Positions 28,937 to 38,135 are shown, counted from the stretch's first letter. The stretch: 64,000 nt of DNA from Bryobacteraceae bacterium (GCA_025055455.1 JANWXD010000005.1:62001-126000); one strand, 5' to 3'. Numbers and translations are program-made. The notes: a model not told the origin generated them from the letters alone.

Positions 28937-30073
28937 ATGAGCCAACCTGCGGGAGACTTCGGACTGGTTGCGGACGATCTCACCGGCGCCTGCGATGCCG
29001 GCGTGCAGTTCGCGCAACATGGACTCCGGACGCTGGTGTGGCTCTCCGGCGAGGGTCCGCCCGCCGGGGTCGACGTTCTGGTCCTCGTGACCGAGGGACG
29101 GGCCCTTGCGCCGGAGAAGGCCCGCGCGGCCGCAAAAGCCGCCTCGGAGCGGCTGCGCCGCCTCGGTCACGACGTTTTGTTCCAAAAGATCGACTCGACG
29201 CTTCGCGGCAATCCCGGTCATGAGATTCTCGGCGTGATGGAGGCGGGCGGCTTCGATCTGGCGATTCTGACGCCCGCATTCCCAGCCATGGGGCGCATCG
29301 TAGAGCGCGGCTGGCTGCATGCCACGGGCGCAGGCGAGCCCGTCCACGTGGCCGCGCGCCTGAGGGAGCAGGGGATTCGCGAGGTCGTGGAAGCCGGCTC
29401 CGAGAGCTGGCTCGAGCTCGAACGCTCCCGCCGCGGCAAGCCAATCGTCGTGCTCGTCGATGCGCGGTCGGAGGCGGATCTCGACCGTGCGGCCCAGCTT
29501 TGGTGCGCCATCGAGCCGCGGCCCTTGGCCGTCGGGTCGGCGGGTCTAGCGCGGGCGGTGGCGCGAGCGCTCGCGGGCCCTCCGCTAGAAGCGGAGGCTC
29601 CTCACGGTGTCAACGGGCCAGCCGGCGCGGTCCTGCTGATGATCGGCTCGACCCACCCTGTCACCGCAGCTCAGGTGGAAGCTTTGGTTCAATCGGGCGC
29701 TGTCGTGCTCGATGCCGACCAGCTCCCGGCCGCCCGGCGCGCTCTCATGGCGCGGTGCCCGACGGTGGTGCAGTTGGAGCCGGCCCAAGTCTCAACCGCG
29801 CGGCTGTCCGCCTGGCGGGATGTGATCCGCGAGTGCTCGCTGTGCGGCCTGGTGCTTTGCGGCGGCGACACGGCTCTGGCGGTCTGCCGTGCGCTGGCAG
29901 TCGAAGGAATCGAATTGGAGCGGGAGGTGGTCACCGGGATTCCCTCGGGTCGGCTCGTGGGAGGACCGCTGGCCGGCCTGCCCGTGGTGACCAAAGCGGG
30001 TGGATTCGGAGGACCGGATGCGCTCGCACAAGCCGTCAAGTTTCTGTTGCGACGGGGAGCGAACCTACAATGA
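28937..30073 (+). CDS. DUF1537-family four-carbon acid sugar kinase
   Basis: ATG 28937, behind GGAG at the right spacing, gives 378 aa; GTG 28925 is less likely. The N-terminal domain has GLVADDLTGACDAGVQFA and FQKIDSTLRGNPGHEI, the sugar-acid-binding signature of the DUF1537 family (OtnK, DtnK, DenK). The C-terminal nucleotide-binding domain has LMMIGSTHPVT, VLCGGDTA and GIPSGRLVGGPLAGLPVVTKAGGFG. Members phosphorylate D-threonate, D-erythronate or related acids at C4. A PdxA homologue lies two genes downstream on the same strand, matching the known kinase plus PdxA2 dehydrogenase pathway, so D-threonate or a similar acid is the likely substrate. Confidence 0.88.
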   Translation: MSQPAGDFGLVADDLTGACDAGVQFAQHGLRTLVWLSGEGPPAGVDVLVLVTEGRALAPEKARAAAKAASERLRRLGHDVLFQKIDSTLRGNPGHEILGVMEAGGFDLAILTPAFPAMGRIVERGWLHATGAGEPVHVAARLREQGIREVVEAGSESWLELERSRRGKPIVVLVDARSEADLDRAAQLWCAIEPRPLAVGSAGLARAVARALAGPPLEAEAPHGVNGPAGAVLLMIGSTHPVTAAQVEALVQSGAVVLDADQLPAARRALMARCPTVVQLEPAQVSTARLSAWRDVIRECSLCGLVLCGGDTALAVCRALAVEGIELEREVVTGIPSGRLVGGPLAGLPVVTKAGGFGGPDALAQAVKFLLRRGANLQ

Positions 30074-30080
30074 GATCAGG

Positions 30081-30641
30081 ATGTGGCTCCGGTGCGCGGT
30101 CGGGCTCCTGACGAGCTGGCTCTCCGCCGCGGCGCAGTTGCATGTCGGCGTGAAAGCTGGGGCGCCGCTGGCAGAATTGACCGAAACGGTGGGCGCGGGC
30201 GATTGGAGCAATCTGCCGTCCCGCTGGGCTTTCGGGCTGATGGTGGATGTGGACTTGCCCGCCGATCTCGGAATCGAGTTCAACGCACTCTACCGCCGCG
30301 TGGGCTATGAGGGCGCTCGACTGGATCAGGTCCCCGTACTGCGCTGGAAAGCGCGGGACGAGGTCTGGGATTTCCCACTGATCGGAAAATACCGCTTCCC
30401 GGGCGCCGTGGTGCGGCCTTACGTGGGCGCGGGAATTGCATTTCGAAAGCTCAACGACTTGATGCGACCGGGCTCGGGGTCCCGTGGCCCCGTGCTGAGC
30501 GGCGGCCTTCGGGCGAACGTCCTGGTTCTGAAGCTCTCGCCCGAACTGCGGTACACCCGCTGGACCGGTGGAGAGGACATCCGGGCCGGATTCCGCGCCC
30601 GCAAGAACCAAATGGAATTTCTGCTGGGCATCACGTTCTGA
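30081..30641 (+). CDS. small outer-membrane beta-barrel protein
   Basis: ATG 30081 gives 186 aa with a signal peptide (MWLRCAVGLLTSWLSAAA); the ORF track's earlier start lies inside the kinase gene. Alternating amphipathic strands (LHVGVKAGAPLAELTETVG, LGIEFNALYRRVGY, VRPYVGAGIAFRKL) and a C-terminal aromatic (LLGITF) fit an eight-stranded OmpW/OmpA-like barrel. It lies only 7 bp after the kinase and 2 bp before pdxA, so it is probably cotranscribed. It may be an uptake pore for the acids handled by its neighbours (inference). Confidence 0.75.
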   Translation: MWLRCAVGLLTSWLSAAAQLHVGVKAGAPLAELTETVGAGDWSNLPSRWAFGLMVDVDLPADLGIEFNALYRRVGYEGARLDQVPVLRWKARDEVWDFPLIGKYRFPGAVVRPYVGAGIAFRKLNDLMRPGSGSRGPVLSGGLRANVLVLKLSPELRYTRWTGGEDIRAGFRARKNQMEFLLGITF

Positions 30642-30643
30642 GC

Positions 30644-31645
30644 ATGGAGCGCGCTCGAGAGCTTCCCAAAACTCGGTCCGTCATCGCCATCACCATCGGG
30701 GATCCCGCCGGGATTGGCCCTGAAGTGGTCGTCAAGGCGCTGGCGGATGCGGGCGTCGCCCCGCTGGCTGACTGGAAAATCATCGGGGATGCCGCCGTAG
30801 TGGAGCGCGCGTGCGAGCTTACGGGCATCCGTCTCCCGCCAAACGCGGAGATCTGCGATCTTCAGGCGCTGGATCCAGACGGCTGGAGACCGGGGCAGTT
30901 GAGTGCGGCCTGCGGACGCGCGGCACTCGCGTACATCCGCGAAGCGGTGCGTCTTTGCTTGGAGGGGCGCGCCCAAGCCCTGACCACCGCCCCGGTGAAC
31001 AAGGAGGCGATCACGCTGGCTGGCGAGGCTTTCACCGGCCATACGGAATACATCGCGGCGCTGTGCGGTGCGCCGGAGTCACGGATGCTGCTGGCGGGAA
31101 GCCGGCTCCGCGTCGTCCACGTTTCCACCCATGTGGCGCTGCGCCGGGCCTGCGAGCTCGACACTGCCCGCATACTGCGGACAATCGAGCTGGGGGGCGA
31201 GGCCATGAGCCGGCTGGGGTTCGCAAGGCCGAGAATCGCCGTTTGCGGCTTGAATCCGCACGCCGGGGAACATGGCCTCTTCGGCGACGAGGACGTGCGC
31301 AGCATCCTGCCCGCCGTCGAGCAAGCCCGCGGCCGAGGCTGGGACTGTCACGGCCCGCTGCCCGGCGACACGGTGTTTCTTCGCGCTCTGCGCGAGGAGT
31401 TCGACCTGGTCGTCGCGATGTACCACGATCAGGGACACATCCCGGCGAAGCTGGTGGATTTCGAAGGCACGGTAAACGTCACGCTGGGGCTCCCCATCGT
31501 CCGCACCTCGGTCGACCATGGCACCGCCTTCGACATCGCGGGCCAGAACGTGGCCAATCCCGCCAACATGAAAGCGGCCCTGCGCCTGGCAGTGCGGATG
31601 GCAGGAGGGACGCATGAGGGACAGGGTGGCACAGCGGCTGCTTAG
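30644..31645 (+). CDS. PdxA-family 4-hydroxythreonine-4-phosphate dehydrogenase (possibly PdxA2)
   Basis: A 333-aa member of the PdxA family: ITIGDPAGIGPEV at the N-terminus, LTTAPVNKEAI, the metal-site His in FTGHTEYIA and the second metal motif MYHDQGHIPAKLV, then TSVDHGTAFDIAG. Classical PdxA works in vitamin B6 synthesis. PdxA2 oxidises four-carbon acid sugar 4-phosphates and is found next to DUF1537 kinases, as here. Genomic context favours PdxA2, but sequence alone cannot exclude the B6 role, and no second pdxA is in view. Confidence 0.9.
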   Translation: MERARELPKTRSVIAITIGDPAGIGPEVVVKALADAGVAPLADWKIIGDAAVVERACELTGIRLPPNAEICDLQALDPDGWRPGQLSAACGRAALAYIREAVRLCLEGRAQALTTAPVNKEAITLAGEAFTGHTEYIAALCGAPESRMLLAGSRLRVVHVSTHVALRRACELDTARILRTIELGGEAMSRLGFARPRIAVCGLNPHAGEHGLFGDEDVRSILPAVEQARGRGWDCHGPLPGDTVFLRALREEFDLVVAMYHDQGHIPAKLVDFEGTVNVTLGLPIVRTSVDHGTAFDIAGQNVANPANMKAALRLAVRMAGGTHEGQGGTAAA

Positions 31646-31697
31646 TTGGACCCATGGCCGACGGGTACGGATAAGACGGTAGGGAATGGAGCGTCCC

Positions 31698-33359
31698 TCA
31701 AAACCCGTCGAGCGCACGCACGCCCCGGCCTTCCGTACAGACGTAGGTCCGGCCCGCCCGAAGGTTCTTGTACTCCTCGGTGCGCCCGCTCGGCCAGCGG
31801 ATCAGGACCCGGTCTACACGGTCGCGGCGCCCCAAACCGAACGTCACGGGGAGCTCGGACTGCGACAAGTAGCTCGAGCCGCTTTTGACCATTCGCCAGC
31901 TGGTCTCGCCGCCATATTCGATGCGCACGGTGGCGCCGATGGCATCCCGGTTGGATTTCGTACCCACGAGCTGAAAGCGAATCCCGTGATTGGCGTTGTG
32001 CCGGTCGTTGCGGTAGAGGTAAGCGGGGCCGTTGTTGGTGGTGATCAGCACGTCCAGGTCCCCGTCGCGATCGAAGTCGCCGAAGGCCGCCCCCCGGCCC
32101 ACCTTAGGCTGCGCGAAGCCGCCGCCGACCTCCGGCGCGACGTCCTGAAATCCTTCTTTGGCCCGATTAAGGAATAGGTGGGGCGCCTGGGCGTAAGTCA
32201 CGTCGCGCCGCAGCGCCCGGATGCCTTCGTCGATGTGTCCGTTGACGACCAGGAGGTCAAGGAAACCGTCCAGGTCCACGTCAAAAAAAAAGCATCCGAA
32301 CCCCAGGCTGCGCCGCGTGATGCGTCCCACGTTGGTCCGCGGCGCCTGATCGATGTAGATGCCCCGGCGCGTGCCCCGGTACAGCCCGAGCATCTCGTTG
32401 TCGAAGTTAGTCACCACCAAGCTGGGCAGTCCGGAGTTGTCGTAATCGCCCACGTCCACACCCATCCCCGCCCGCGCCTTGCCGTCCTCGCTGAAAGCTA
32501 CGCCGACTCGGACCGCCACGTCCTGGAACGTCCCGTCGCCGTTGTTGCGGTAGAGCTTGTTGGGCTGCGTGTCGTTGGCCACGAACAGATCCACCCAGCC
32601 GTTGTCGTCGTCGTCCAGCATGGCCACTCCGAGCGACTTGGAGCTGCTGTCGAAGATGCCGCTGCGCGCCGTGACGTCTTCGAAAGTGCCGTCGCCGCGG
32701 TTGCGGAACAGCCAGCAGGTGGCGCCGCGATAGGCTTCCGGCGTGCAGTACGACTTGTTCTTGCCGTCCATGCTGCAGAACACGTCCAGCTCGGGCGACC
32801 ACTTCACGTAGTTGCAGACGAACAGATCCAGATATCCGTCGCGGTCGTAGTCGAACCAGAGGGCGGAACTGCTGAAGCCCTCGCGGCCCGCCAGCCCGGC
32901 CTTGCGCGTCACGTCCACGAACGTGCCCTTGCCGGTGTTCTGAAACAGGCGGCTCTGGCCCACGCAAGAGATGAAAATGTCGGTGAAGCCGTCATTGTTG
33001 AAGTCACCCGCCGCCACGCCCATGCCGTACATCTCGACGTCCAGGCCCGCCTGGCGCGTCACGTCGGTGAACGTGCCATCGCGGTTGTTGCGGTACAGCC
33101 GCAGCGTGGTCCGGCGGCGTTTATGGCCGGGCCAGTCCATCCCGTTCACCAGCAAGATGTCCTGCCAGCCGTCGTTGTCATAGTCCAAAAAAGCGCAGCC
33201 GGAGCCCAGCGTCTCCGGAAGATACTTCCGCCCGAACGCTCCGCTGTTGTGGACGAAACGGATCCCGGCCTGGGCGGTGACGTCGGTGAAGGAGAAACCC
33301 AACGGCGCGGCGGCGCGCAACCAGGCGGCGCCGCCGAAGAGGAACTCTCGGCGCGTCAC
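31698..33359 (-). CDS. exported FG-GAP/VCBS repeat protein with ASPIC/UnbV domain
   Basis: A 553-aa protein beginning MTRREFLFGGAAW, a twin-arginine-like signal. The body has repeated FG-GAP/VCBS blades with calcium-type loops (DYDNDGWQDI, DFNNDGFTDIF, DYDRDGYLDLFV, DDDDNGWVDLFV, DVDLDGFLDLLVV, DFDRDGDLDVLI), which should fold as a beta-propeller. The C-terminal ~90 residues (IGATVRIEYGGE to VLIRWPSGRTEEY) are the ASPIC/UnbV domain. It is probably periplasmic or surface-exposed; partner unknown. Its GTG start overlaps the TGA of the response regulator (GTGA), so it is the last gene of the two-component operon and may act with it. Confidence 0.9.
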   Translation of the reverse strand: MTRREFLFGGAAWLRAAAPLGFSFTDVTAQAGIRFVHNSGAFGRKYLPETLGSGCAFLDYDNDGWQDILLVNGMDWPGHKRRRTTLRLYRNNRDGTFTDVTRQAGLDVEMYGMGVAAGDFNNDGFTDIFISCVGQSRLFQNTGKGTFVDVTRKAGLAGREGFSSSALWFDYDRDGYLDLFVCNYVKWSPELDVFCSMDGKNKSYCTPEAYRGATCWLFRNRGDGTFEDVTARSGIFDSSSKSLGVAMLDDDDNGWVDLFVANDTQPNKLYRNNGDGTFQDVAVRVGVAFSEDGKARAGMGVDVGDYDNSGLPSLVVTNFDNEMLGLYRGTRRGIYIDQAPRTNVGRITRRSLGFGCFFFDVDLDGFLDLLVVNGHIDEGIRALRRDVTYAQAPHLFLNRAKEGFQDVAPEVGGGFAQPKVGRGAAFGDFDRDGDLDVLITTNNGPAYLYRNDRHNANHGIRFQLVGTKSNRDAIGATVRIEYGGETSWRMVKSGSSYLSQSELPVTFGLGRRDRVDRVLIRWPSGRTEEYKNLRAGRTYVCTEGRGVRALDGF

Positions 33360-33988
33360 GGCGGACTGACGAGCCCTTTTCGGATGGCGTAGAGCACCAG
33401 CTCGGCCGTGCGGTGGATGTTGAGCGCCTCCATGAGATTGGCGCGGTGCACCGCCACGGTGTTCGGGCTCAGGTTCAGGATGGCCGCAATTTCCTTGTTG
33501 GAGTGGCCTTGCGCAATCAGCTGGAGGATCTGCTTTTCGCGAGGCGTCAAGCGGCTGAAGTTCTCGTCCGGACCCGGCGGGGACTTCAGCAGGCCGGGGC
33601 CGAGGACCTGCTTGCCGGCGGCGACGTCCCGCACAGCGCTCACCAAATCGATGTCCATGGCGTTCTTGAGCACGTAGCCCCGGGCTCCAGCGTCGAGGGC
33701 GTTGCGCACGTAGTTGTCCTCCGAGTACATGCTCAAGATCAATATGGCCGTCTCTGGCCGGTGCCGCAGGATTTCCCGCGTCGCCTGGATGCCGTCCAGC
33801 TCCGGCATGGCGAAGTCCATGACGATGACCCGCGGCGCTAGCTCCTTGGCCAAGCGCACCGCCTCCAAGCCGGTGGCGGCTTCCCCCACCACGCGGATGT
33901 CCGGCTCGTCTTCGAGGATGCGGCGGAAACCCTGCCGCACCAGACTGTGGTCGTCAGCCAGCAAAACCGTGATGACTTCAGTTTCCAT
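33356..33988 (-). CDS. NarL/LuxR-type response regulator
   Basis: I start it at 33988 (METEVITVLLADDH, 210 aa), overlapping the kinase end by 11 bp, rather than the ORF track's 34015. The receiver domain has acidic residues ADDH, phospho-acceptor Asp58 in VIVMDFAMPELDG, and the switch Lys in GYVLKNAM. A C-terminal LuxR helix-turn-helix follows (LTPREKQILQLIAQG ... NLSPNTVAVHRANL). It should be phosphorylated by the adjacent kinase and bind DNA as a dimer. Confidence 0.94.
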   Translation of the reverse strand: METEVITVLLADDHSLVRQGFRRILEDEPDIRVVGEAATGLEAVRLAKELAPRVIVMDFAMPELDGIQATREILRHRPETAILILSMYSEDNYVRNALDAGARGYVLKNAMDIDLVSAVRDVAAGKQVLGPGLLKSPPGPDENFSRLTPREKQILQLIAQGHSNKEIAAILNLSPNTVAVHRANLMEALNIHRTAELVLYAIRKGLVSPP

Positions 33989-35318
33989 TGCGCGATCCCT
34001 CCGTGAGGGGCACACGCAGGCGGACCAGCGTGCCGCCCTCGGGCGGCCGCGCGAACTCGATCGCGCCGTGGAGCAGTTCGGCGCGCTCGCGCATGGCTAC
34101 CAGTCCGATGCCGCGTCTTGTCGGGGCGCCGTCCGGCATCCCCACGCCGTGGTCTTCGACTTCGAGAGTGAGTTGCTCGGGCGAGCAATGCAGCCGCACC
34201 CAAGCTTCCGAGGCCCGGGAGTGCCGCGCCAGGTTGTTCAACGCCTCCTGCAAGACCCGGTACACGTGAATGCCGACCCGGTCGTCCACGGCCGGGCAAA
34301 CGCCCTTTTTCTCATATCGTACCCTGATTCCGGTCTGCTTCTCGAACAGGGGCAGGTACCAGTCGAGAGCCTTTTCCAAGCCCCCATCATCCAGCACGGT
34401 GGGGTGGAGCATTTGCGAAAGGCTGCGCGTCTTGTCGAGGGCCGACTGGACCACTTCGCGGACCTCATGCAACTGCTCCTTCAAGGGCGAATCCGTCGGC
34501 AGGCCGCGCATCTCGGCCCGGCGCAACAGCGCACCCACAGCGGTCAGGATCTGCCCGAACTCGTCGTGGAGCTCGCGCGAGACGGACCGCAGCACTTGCT
34601 CCTGCACGGTAATCAGCTTCCGGGATAGGTCGCTGCGTTGAGCCGACAGCGTCTCCAACCGCTCGAACACGCGCCGGTTGGAGTAGATCAAGTAAAGGCT
34701 CGTGAGCGTCACCGCCGCCAGGATGGCCGCCAGAAACAGGTAGATGTCCCGCTCCACCCGCCGGTAAATCGCTTGGATCTGCGCCGCGGCCTGCTCTTCG
34801 GCCTCGTTATTGGAGACCAGGAGGCGCGCGACCGTGGTGGTGATGGCCGCCTGCTGCGCTTGCAGCGAATTGCGGATCAGGCGTCGCGCCCCCTCCGTAT
34901 CCCCTCGGGCGGCGAGGGCAAACATCTCGTCAGCCGAGCGCCAGAACTGGGCGATCGAGTTCGCCAAGTACTGTTGCCGCTCCGGTTCCCGCGAGGCTGG
35001 CGCAAAGCGGGCCTCGAGCCGCAGCGCATCCTCCAAGTCAATGCGGATGCGTTCGAATTGCGCCTTCCAGGCCACCAGCGGATACGGCTCGGTGTTGTCG
35101 AGCATGTCGCGCATCGCCAAGGCCAGCGCGTTGAGGTCGTTCTGGATGCGCAGCAGCTGGAGGCTGTCGCGCCGGTTGCGGTCCACCGTCTGCGTTTGCA
35201 GATCACGCAAACCGGCGATCTGGCGCAAGGCGTACCAAGAGAAGACGGCGACCGCCGCCAAAGTGAAGGCCAGCCCGGCCAGCAGCCGTCCGGTGGGAGA
35301 GGCGAGGGACTTGCGCAT
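33978..35318 (-). CDS. HisKA_3-type sensor histidine kinase
   Basis: A 446-aa membrane kinase. TM1 is residues ~11-31 and TM2 ~191-213. Between them is a ~160-residue extracytoplasmic helical sensor (four-helix-bundle type, as in MCP or NarX-like sensors). Then comes the dimerisation/phosphorylation helix with His251 in SRELHDEFGQ, and a HATPase with N-box YRVLQEALNNLARHS and G-boxes DHGVGMPDG and RRGIGLVAM. The signal is unknown. It is first in the operon kinase, regulator, ASPIC/UnbV protein. Confidence 0.93.
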   Translation of the reverse strand: MRKSLASPTGRLLAGLAFTLAAVAVFSWYALRQIAGLRDLQTQTVDRNRRDSLQLLRIQNDLNALALAMRDMLDNTEPYPLVAWKAQFERIRIDLEDALRLEARFAPASREPERQQYLANSIAQFWRSADEMFALAARGDTEGARRLIRNSLQAQQAAITTTVARLLVSNNEAEEQAAAQIQAIYRRVERDIYLFLAAILAAVTLTSLYLIYSNRRVFERLETLSAQRSDLSRKLITVQEQVLRSVSRELHDEFGQILTAVGALLRRAEMRGLPTDSPLKEQLHEVREVVQSALDKTRSLSQMLHPTVLDDGGLEKALDWYLPLFEKQTGIRVRYEKKGVCPAVDDRVGIHVYRVLQEALNNLARHSRASEAWVRLHCSPEQLTLEVEDHGVGMPDGAPTRRGIGLVAMRERAELLHGAIEFARPPEGGTLVRLRVPLTEGSRNGN

Positions 35319-35380
35319 GCCGCCCAGTCAAAGCATACACGAAATCTCCCCCAGCCGGCGCCCGTCTCGCCGCAGGGAGG

Positions 35381-35851
35381 CTATCGCTTGTCGTACACCT
35401 CAGTCCAGCGCATCTCGCCGGGCGGGCCTTTGCGGCGGATCTCCCGGCGCAGGCTTTTGCCGTCGGCCGAAATCGAGGTGCGGGCGTACTCTTCCCACAG
35501 TCCGTCGTCGGAGCGGAAGACACTTTCCGTGGTGCGGGAGTCCAGGCGCCGGATCCGAATCTTGCCCGAGCCGAACGAGCGCGTGATGGGGTATTCCTTG
35601 CCGTCAATGGCCCCTTCGAAACCAAACGTGCGGGTGTCTTCTCCGGCTGAGTAGACGATCGTGCCGGTGTACTTGAGGGCCGGCTCATGGTGCTCGATGA
35701 TCACCGTGATGGCGAGCGGCCGTTGGACTCTGCCCCAGCGCGACTTGCCGACATTGAGATCCCAGGTGCCGGTCAGATTGGCGACTTGCGCAAGACACGA
35801 GCCGACGGACAACGCGGTACAGCCGGTCAGCTTCCACGCGATGCCGCGCAT
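35381..35851 (-). CDS. small exported protein of unknown function
   Basis: ATG 35851, 9 nt after GGAGG, gives 156 aa; ATG 35857 is too close to the GGAGG. A signal peptide (WKLTGCTALSVGSCLA) is followed by a beta-rich domain (LTGTWDLNVGKSRWG ... YTGTIVYSAGEDTRTFGFEGAIDGKEY) with a lipocalin-like rhythm of antiparallel strands. Exported proteins beginning LxGTWxLNxxKS are often seen in acidobacterial genomes, but I cannot assign a function. TACACT precedes the Shine-Dalgarno region and may be the -10. Confidence 0.7.
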   Translation of the reverse strand: MRGIAWKLTGCTALSVGSCLAQVANLTGTWDLNVGKSRWGRVQRPLAITVIIEHHEPALKYTGTIVYSAGEDTRTFGFEGAIDGKEYPITRSFGSGKIRIRRLDSRTTESVFRSDDGLWEEYARTSISADGKSLRREIRRKGPPGEMRWTEVYDKR

Positions 35852-35907
35852 GGTCATTCGCCTCCGGCTGCTAGTGTAGCGCCGCGGCGCCACGACGGGG
35901 GTTTCCT

Positions 35908-37761
35908 ATGCTGGAGAAAGATCCGATGGCCTGCGGGAACAGCCCGAGCGAAGAGCTCGTTCCGGACACCGGCGTCCGGCGCCTCGAACTGACGGTGGTG
36001 CTTTTTGCGGCCGCGATCTTTATTTTCGCCACCATACCTTCGCCGCCGCATCTGATGGACGATGTGGACGCGGTGCAAGCACAGATTGCGCGCACGATGC
36101 TCGAGTCGGGCGATTGGGTCACGGCACGGCTCAATGGAGTCGCCTACTTGGAAAAACCGCCTCTGAAGTACTGGCTGATCGCGGTCTGCTTCCTGATTTT
36201 CGGCGTGCACGACTGGGCGGCGCGCCTGCCCATCGGACTCGGAGCCGTCGCGCTCGCCTGGCTCACCGTCCGCTTCGGGCGCTGGGCTTTCGGAGCCCCG
36301 GCAGGCTTCTACGCGGGCCTGGCGCTGGCCACGTGCGTGGGGCTGTTTCTCTTTACGCGCGTCCTGTTCGCCGACGTGTTGCTCACCCTCGCCGTGACGG
36401 CGACTTTGTGGGGCGCGGTGCGGGCGCTCGAGCCGGACGAACTCCGTCCCCGGCGCTGGGCCTGGCTGGCCGCCGCCGCAACCGGCGCCGGGATTCTCCT
36501 GAAGGGATTGATCGCAATCGTCGCGCCCGCAGGAGCCCTGCTGCTGTACTTGCTGGCCACCGGCCGGCTGTGGCAGCGCGAGACCTGGCAGCGCCTGCAC
36601 CCTGTATCCGGGGCGTTGCTGATGCTCGCGATCGCCGCGCCCTGGCACGTGCTGGCGACCTTGCGCAACCCGCCTTACCTGGACTTCAGCCTCGACAGCC
36701 GTCCGGGCGTGTATCGGGGCTTCTTCTGGTTCTACTTTTTCAACGAGCACCTGCTCCGGTTTCTAGGCAAGCGGCACCCGGTGGATTACAACACCGTGCC
36801 GCGGCTGCAGTTCTGGGTGTTGCATCTGGTTTGGCTGTACCCCTGGAGCGCCTTCCTTCCGGCGGTGGCTCGGTTGCGTTACGGGCCCGTAGACCGCGCC
36901 GGACGGGTGCGTCTGCTGGCGCTGTGCTGGATCGGCTTCCTTCTCGTGTTCTTCTCGTTCTCGACGACGCAGGAGTATTACACAATGCCCGGGTATCCGG
37001 CTCTGGCCCTACTGGTCGGCTCCGCCATCGCCCACGGGGGCGTTTGGGTCCGACGCGGAGTGCGGATCGCGGCGGGCATCGCGGCGGCCGCGGCTGTCGC
37101 CGCGTTTGCGATCCTGGTCGCCGTGCGGGATCTGCCCACGCCGGGAGACATTGCAGAAGCCCTGCGAAAGGCCCCGAACGTGTACGAGGTCTACACTCTC
37201 TCCCTCGGACACATGCAGGATCTCACGTTGCGGTCGTTCGCGTACCTGCGGGAGCCGCTGGCGCTTGCGGGAATGGCTCTGGGCGGCGGCGCCGTCGCCG
37301 CCTGGCTGTTACGCGGCCAAAGGGCGCTTCTGGCTCTGGCCCTCATGATGGTCGTCTTGTGCCACGCCGCCCGGCTCGCGCTGATCCGGTTCGATCCCTA
37401 TCTGGGCTCCAAACCGCTCGCGGATGCGCTCGCCCGAGCTCCAGCCGGCCGGTTGATCGTCGATGACCAGTACTACGCCTTTTCCTCCGTTTTCTTCTAC
37501 ACCAACCGGCGCGCCTTGCTGTTGAACGGTCGCGTCATGAACCTCGAGTACGGCTCCTACGCGCCGGACGCACCGGACGTATTCATCGACGACCGAGAAT
37601 TCAAGGAGCTCTGGCGGCAGCCAGAGCGCTTCTACCTGGTTGCGGCGCGCGAGGCGCTCCCGCGTCTGGAAGGACTGGTAGGCGCCGCTGCTCTGCACAC
37701 GGTGGCCGCAGCCGGCGGCAAACTGCTGCTGACCAATCAACCCTTGCCGGGCGGCGACTAG
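35908..37761 (+). CDS. GT39/ArnT-like membrane glycosyltransferase
   Basis: A 617-aa polytopic inner-membrane protein with about 12 hydrophobic segments. The first periplasmic loop has HLMDDVDAVQAQIARTML with the conserved acidic pair of the GT-C fold. It is followed by LNGVAYLEKPPLKYWL, the motif of the PMT/ArnT family that transfers sugars from polyprenyl phosphate. A soluble C-terminal domain of ~130 residues (PAGRLIVDDQYYAFSSVFFYTNRR) follows. The acceptor is unknown (lipid A, glycan or protein). It stands alone, divergent from a small exported protein and overlapping the next, convergent gene by 4 bp. Confidence 0.85.
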   Translation: MLEKDPMACGNSPSEELVPDTGVRRLELTVVLFAAAIFIFATIPSPPHLMDDVDAVQAQIARTMLESGDWVTARLNGVAYLEKPPLKYWLIAVCFLIFGVHDWAARLPIGLGAVALAWLTVRFGRWAFGAPAGFYAGLALATCVGLFLFTRVLFADVLLTLAVTATLWGAVRALEPDELRPRRWAWLAAAATGAGILLKGLIAIVAPAGALLLYLLATGRLWQRETWQRLHPVSGALLMLAIAAPWHVLATLRNPPYLDFSLDSRPGVYRGFFWFYFFNEHLLRFLGKRHPVDYNTVPRLQFWVLHLVWLYPWSAFLPAVARLRYGPVDRAGRVRLLALCWIGFLLVFFSFSTTQEYYTMPGYPALALLVGSAIAHGGVWVRRGVRIAAGIAAAAAVAAFAILVAVRDLPTPGDIAEALRKAPNVYEVYTLSLGHMQDLTLRSFAYLREPLALAGMALGGGAVAAWLLRGQRALLALALMMVVLCHAARLALIRFDPYLGSKPLADALARAPAGRLIVDDQYYAFSSVFFYTNRRALLLNGRVMNLEYGSYAPDAPDVFIDDREFKELWRQPERFYLVAAREALPRLEGLVGAAALHTVAAAGGKLLLTNQPLPGGD

Positions 37762-38135
37762 GCTCGCGCTGATGCGACAGCCGCGGAGAAAGAGGCGGCG
37801 CTGTGGGGCTCCCGATAGCGCTGGAACCGGTAGCCGGCGCCGAAAATGGTTTGGATATAGCGATCGCCGTATGGGGCCAGCTTCTTCCGCAGCCGCCGGA
37901 TGTGAACGTCCAAGGTGCGCGTGCGGATCTCTTTGCCGTACCCCCAAACCCGGAGCAGCAGGACGTCTCGCGGAACGATCTCCCCTTCGTTTGCCACGAG
38001 CATGGCCAGCAGCTCGTATTCCTTCCGCGTCAGCACCAAAGCGACGGAGTCCAAACGCACCATGCCGCTTTTGAAATCAACCTCCAAATGTTCATCGCGA
38101 TACACAGCCGGCTTGTCCATGGCCGATTCGGGCAT
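37758..38135 (-). CDS. receiverless OmpR/PhoB-type winged-helix regulator
   Basis: At 125 aa this is just the C-terminal DNA-binding half of an OmpR/PhoB response regulator: LTRKEYELLAMLVANEGEIV, then RTLDVHIRRLRKKLAPYG and the hairpin IQTIFGAGYRFQ. No receiver domain is upstream in any frame: the next gene in that direction is an unrelated exported protein. It is a natural short regulator or a broken one; the clean start behind GAAGAGAAGT and a tandem operator-like repeat upstream favour a working gene. It should bind direct repeats in tandem, possibly its own promoter. Confidence 0.88.
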   Translation of the reverse strand: MPESAMDKPAVYRDEHLEVDFKSGMVRLDSVALVLTRKEYELLAMLVANEGEIVPRDVLLLRVWGYGKEIRTRTLDVHIRRLRKKLAPYGDRYIQTIFGAGYRFQRYREPHSAASFSAAVASARA

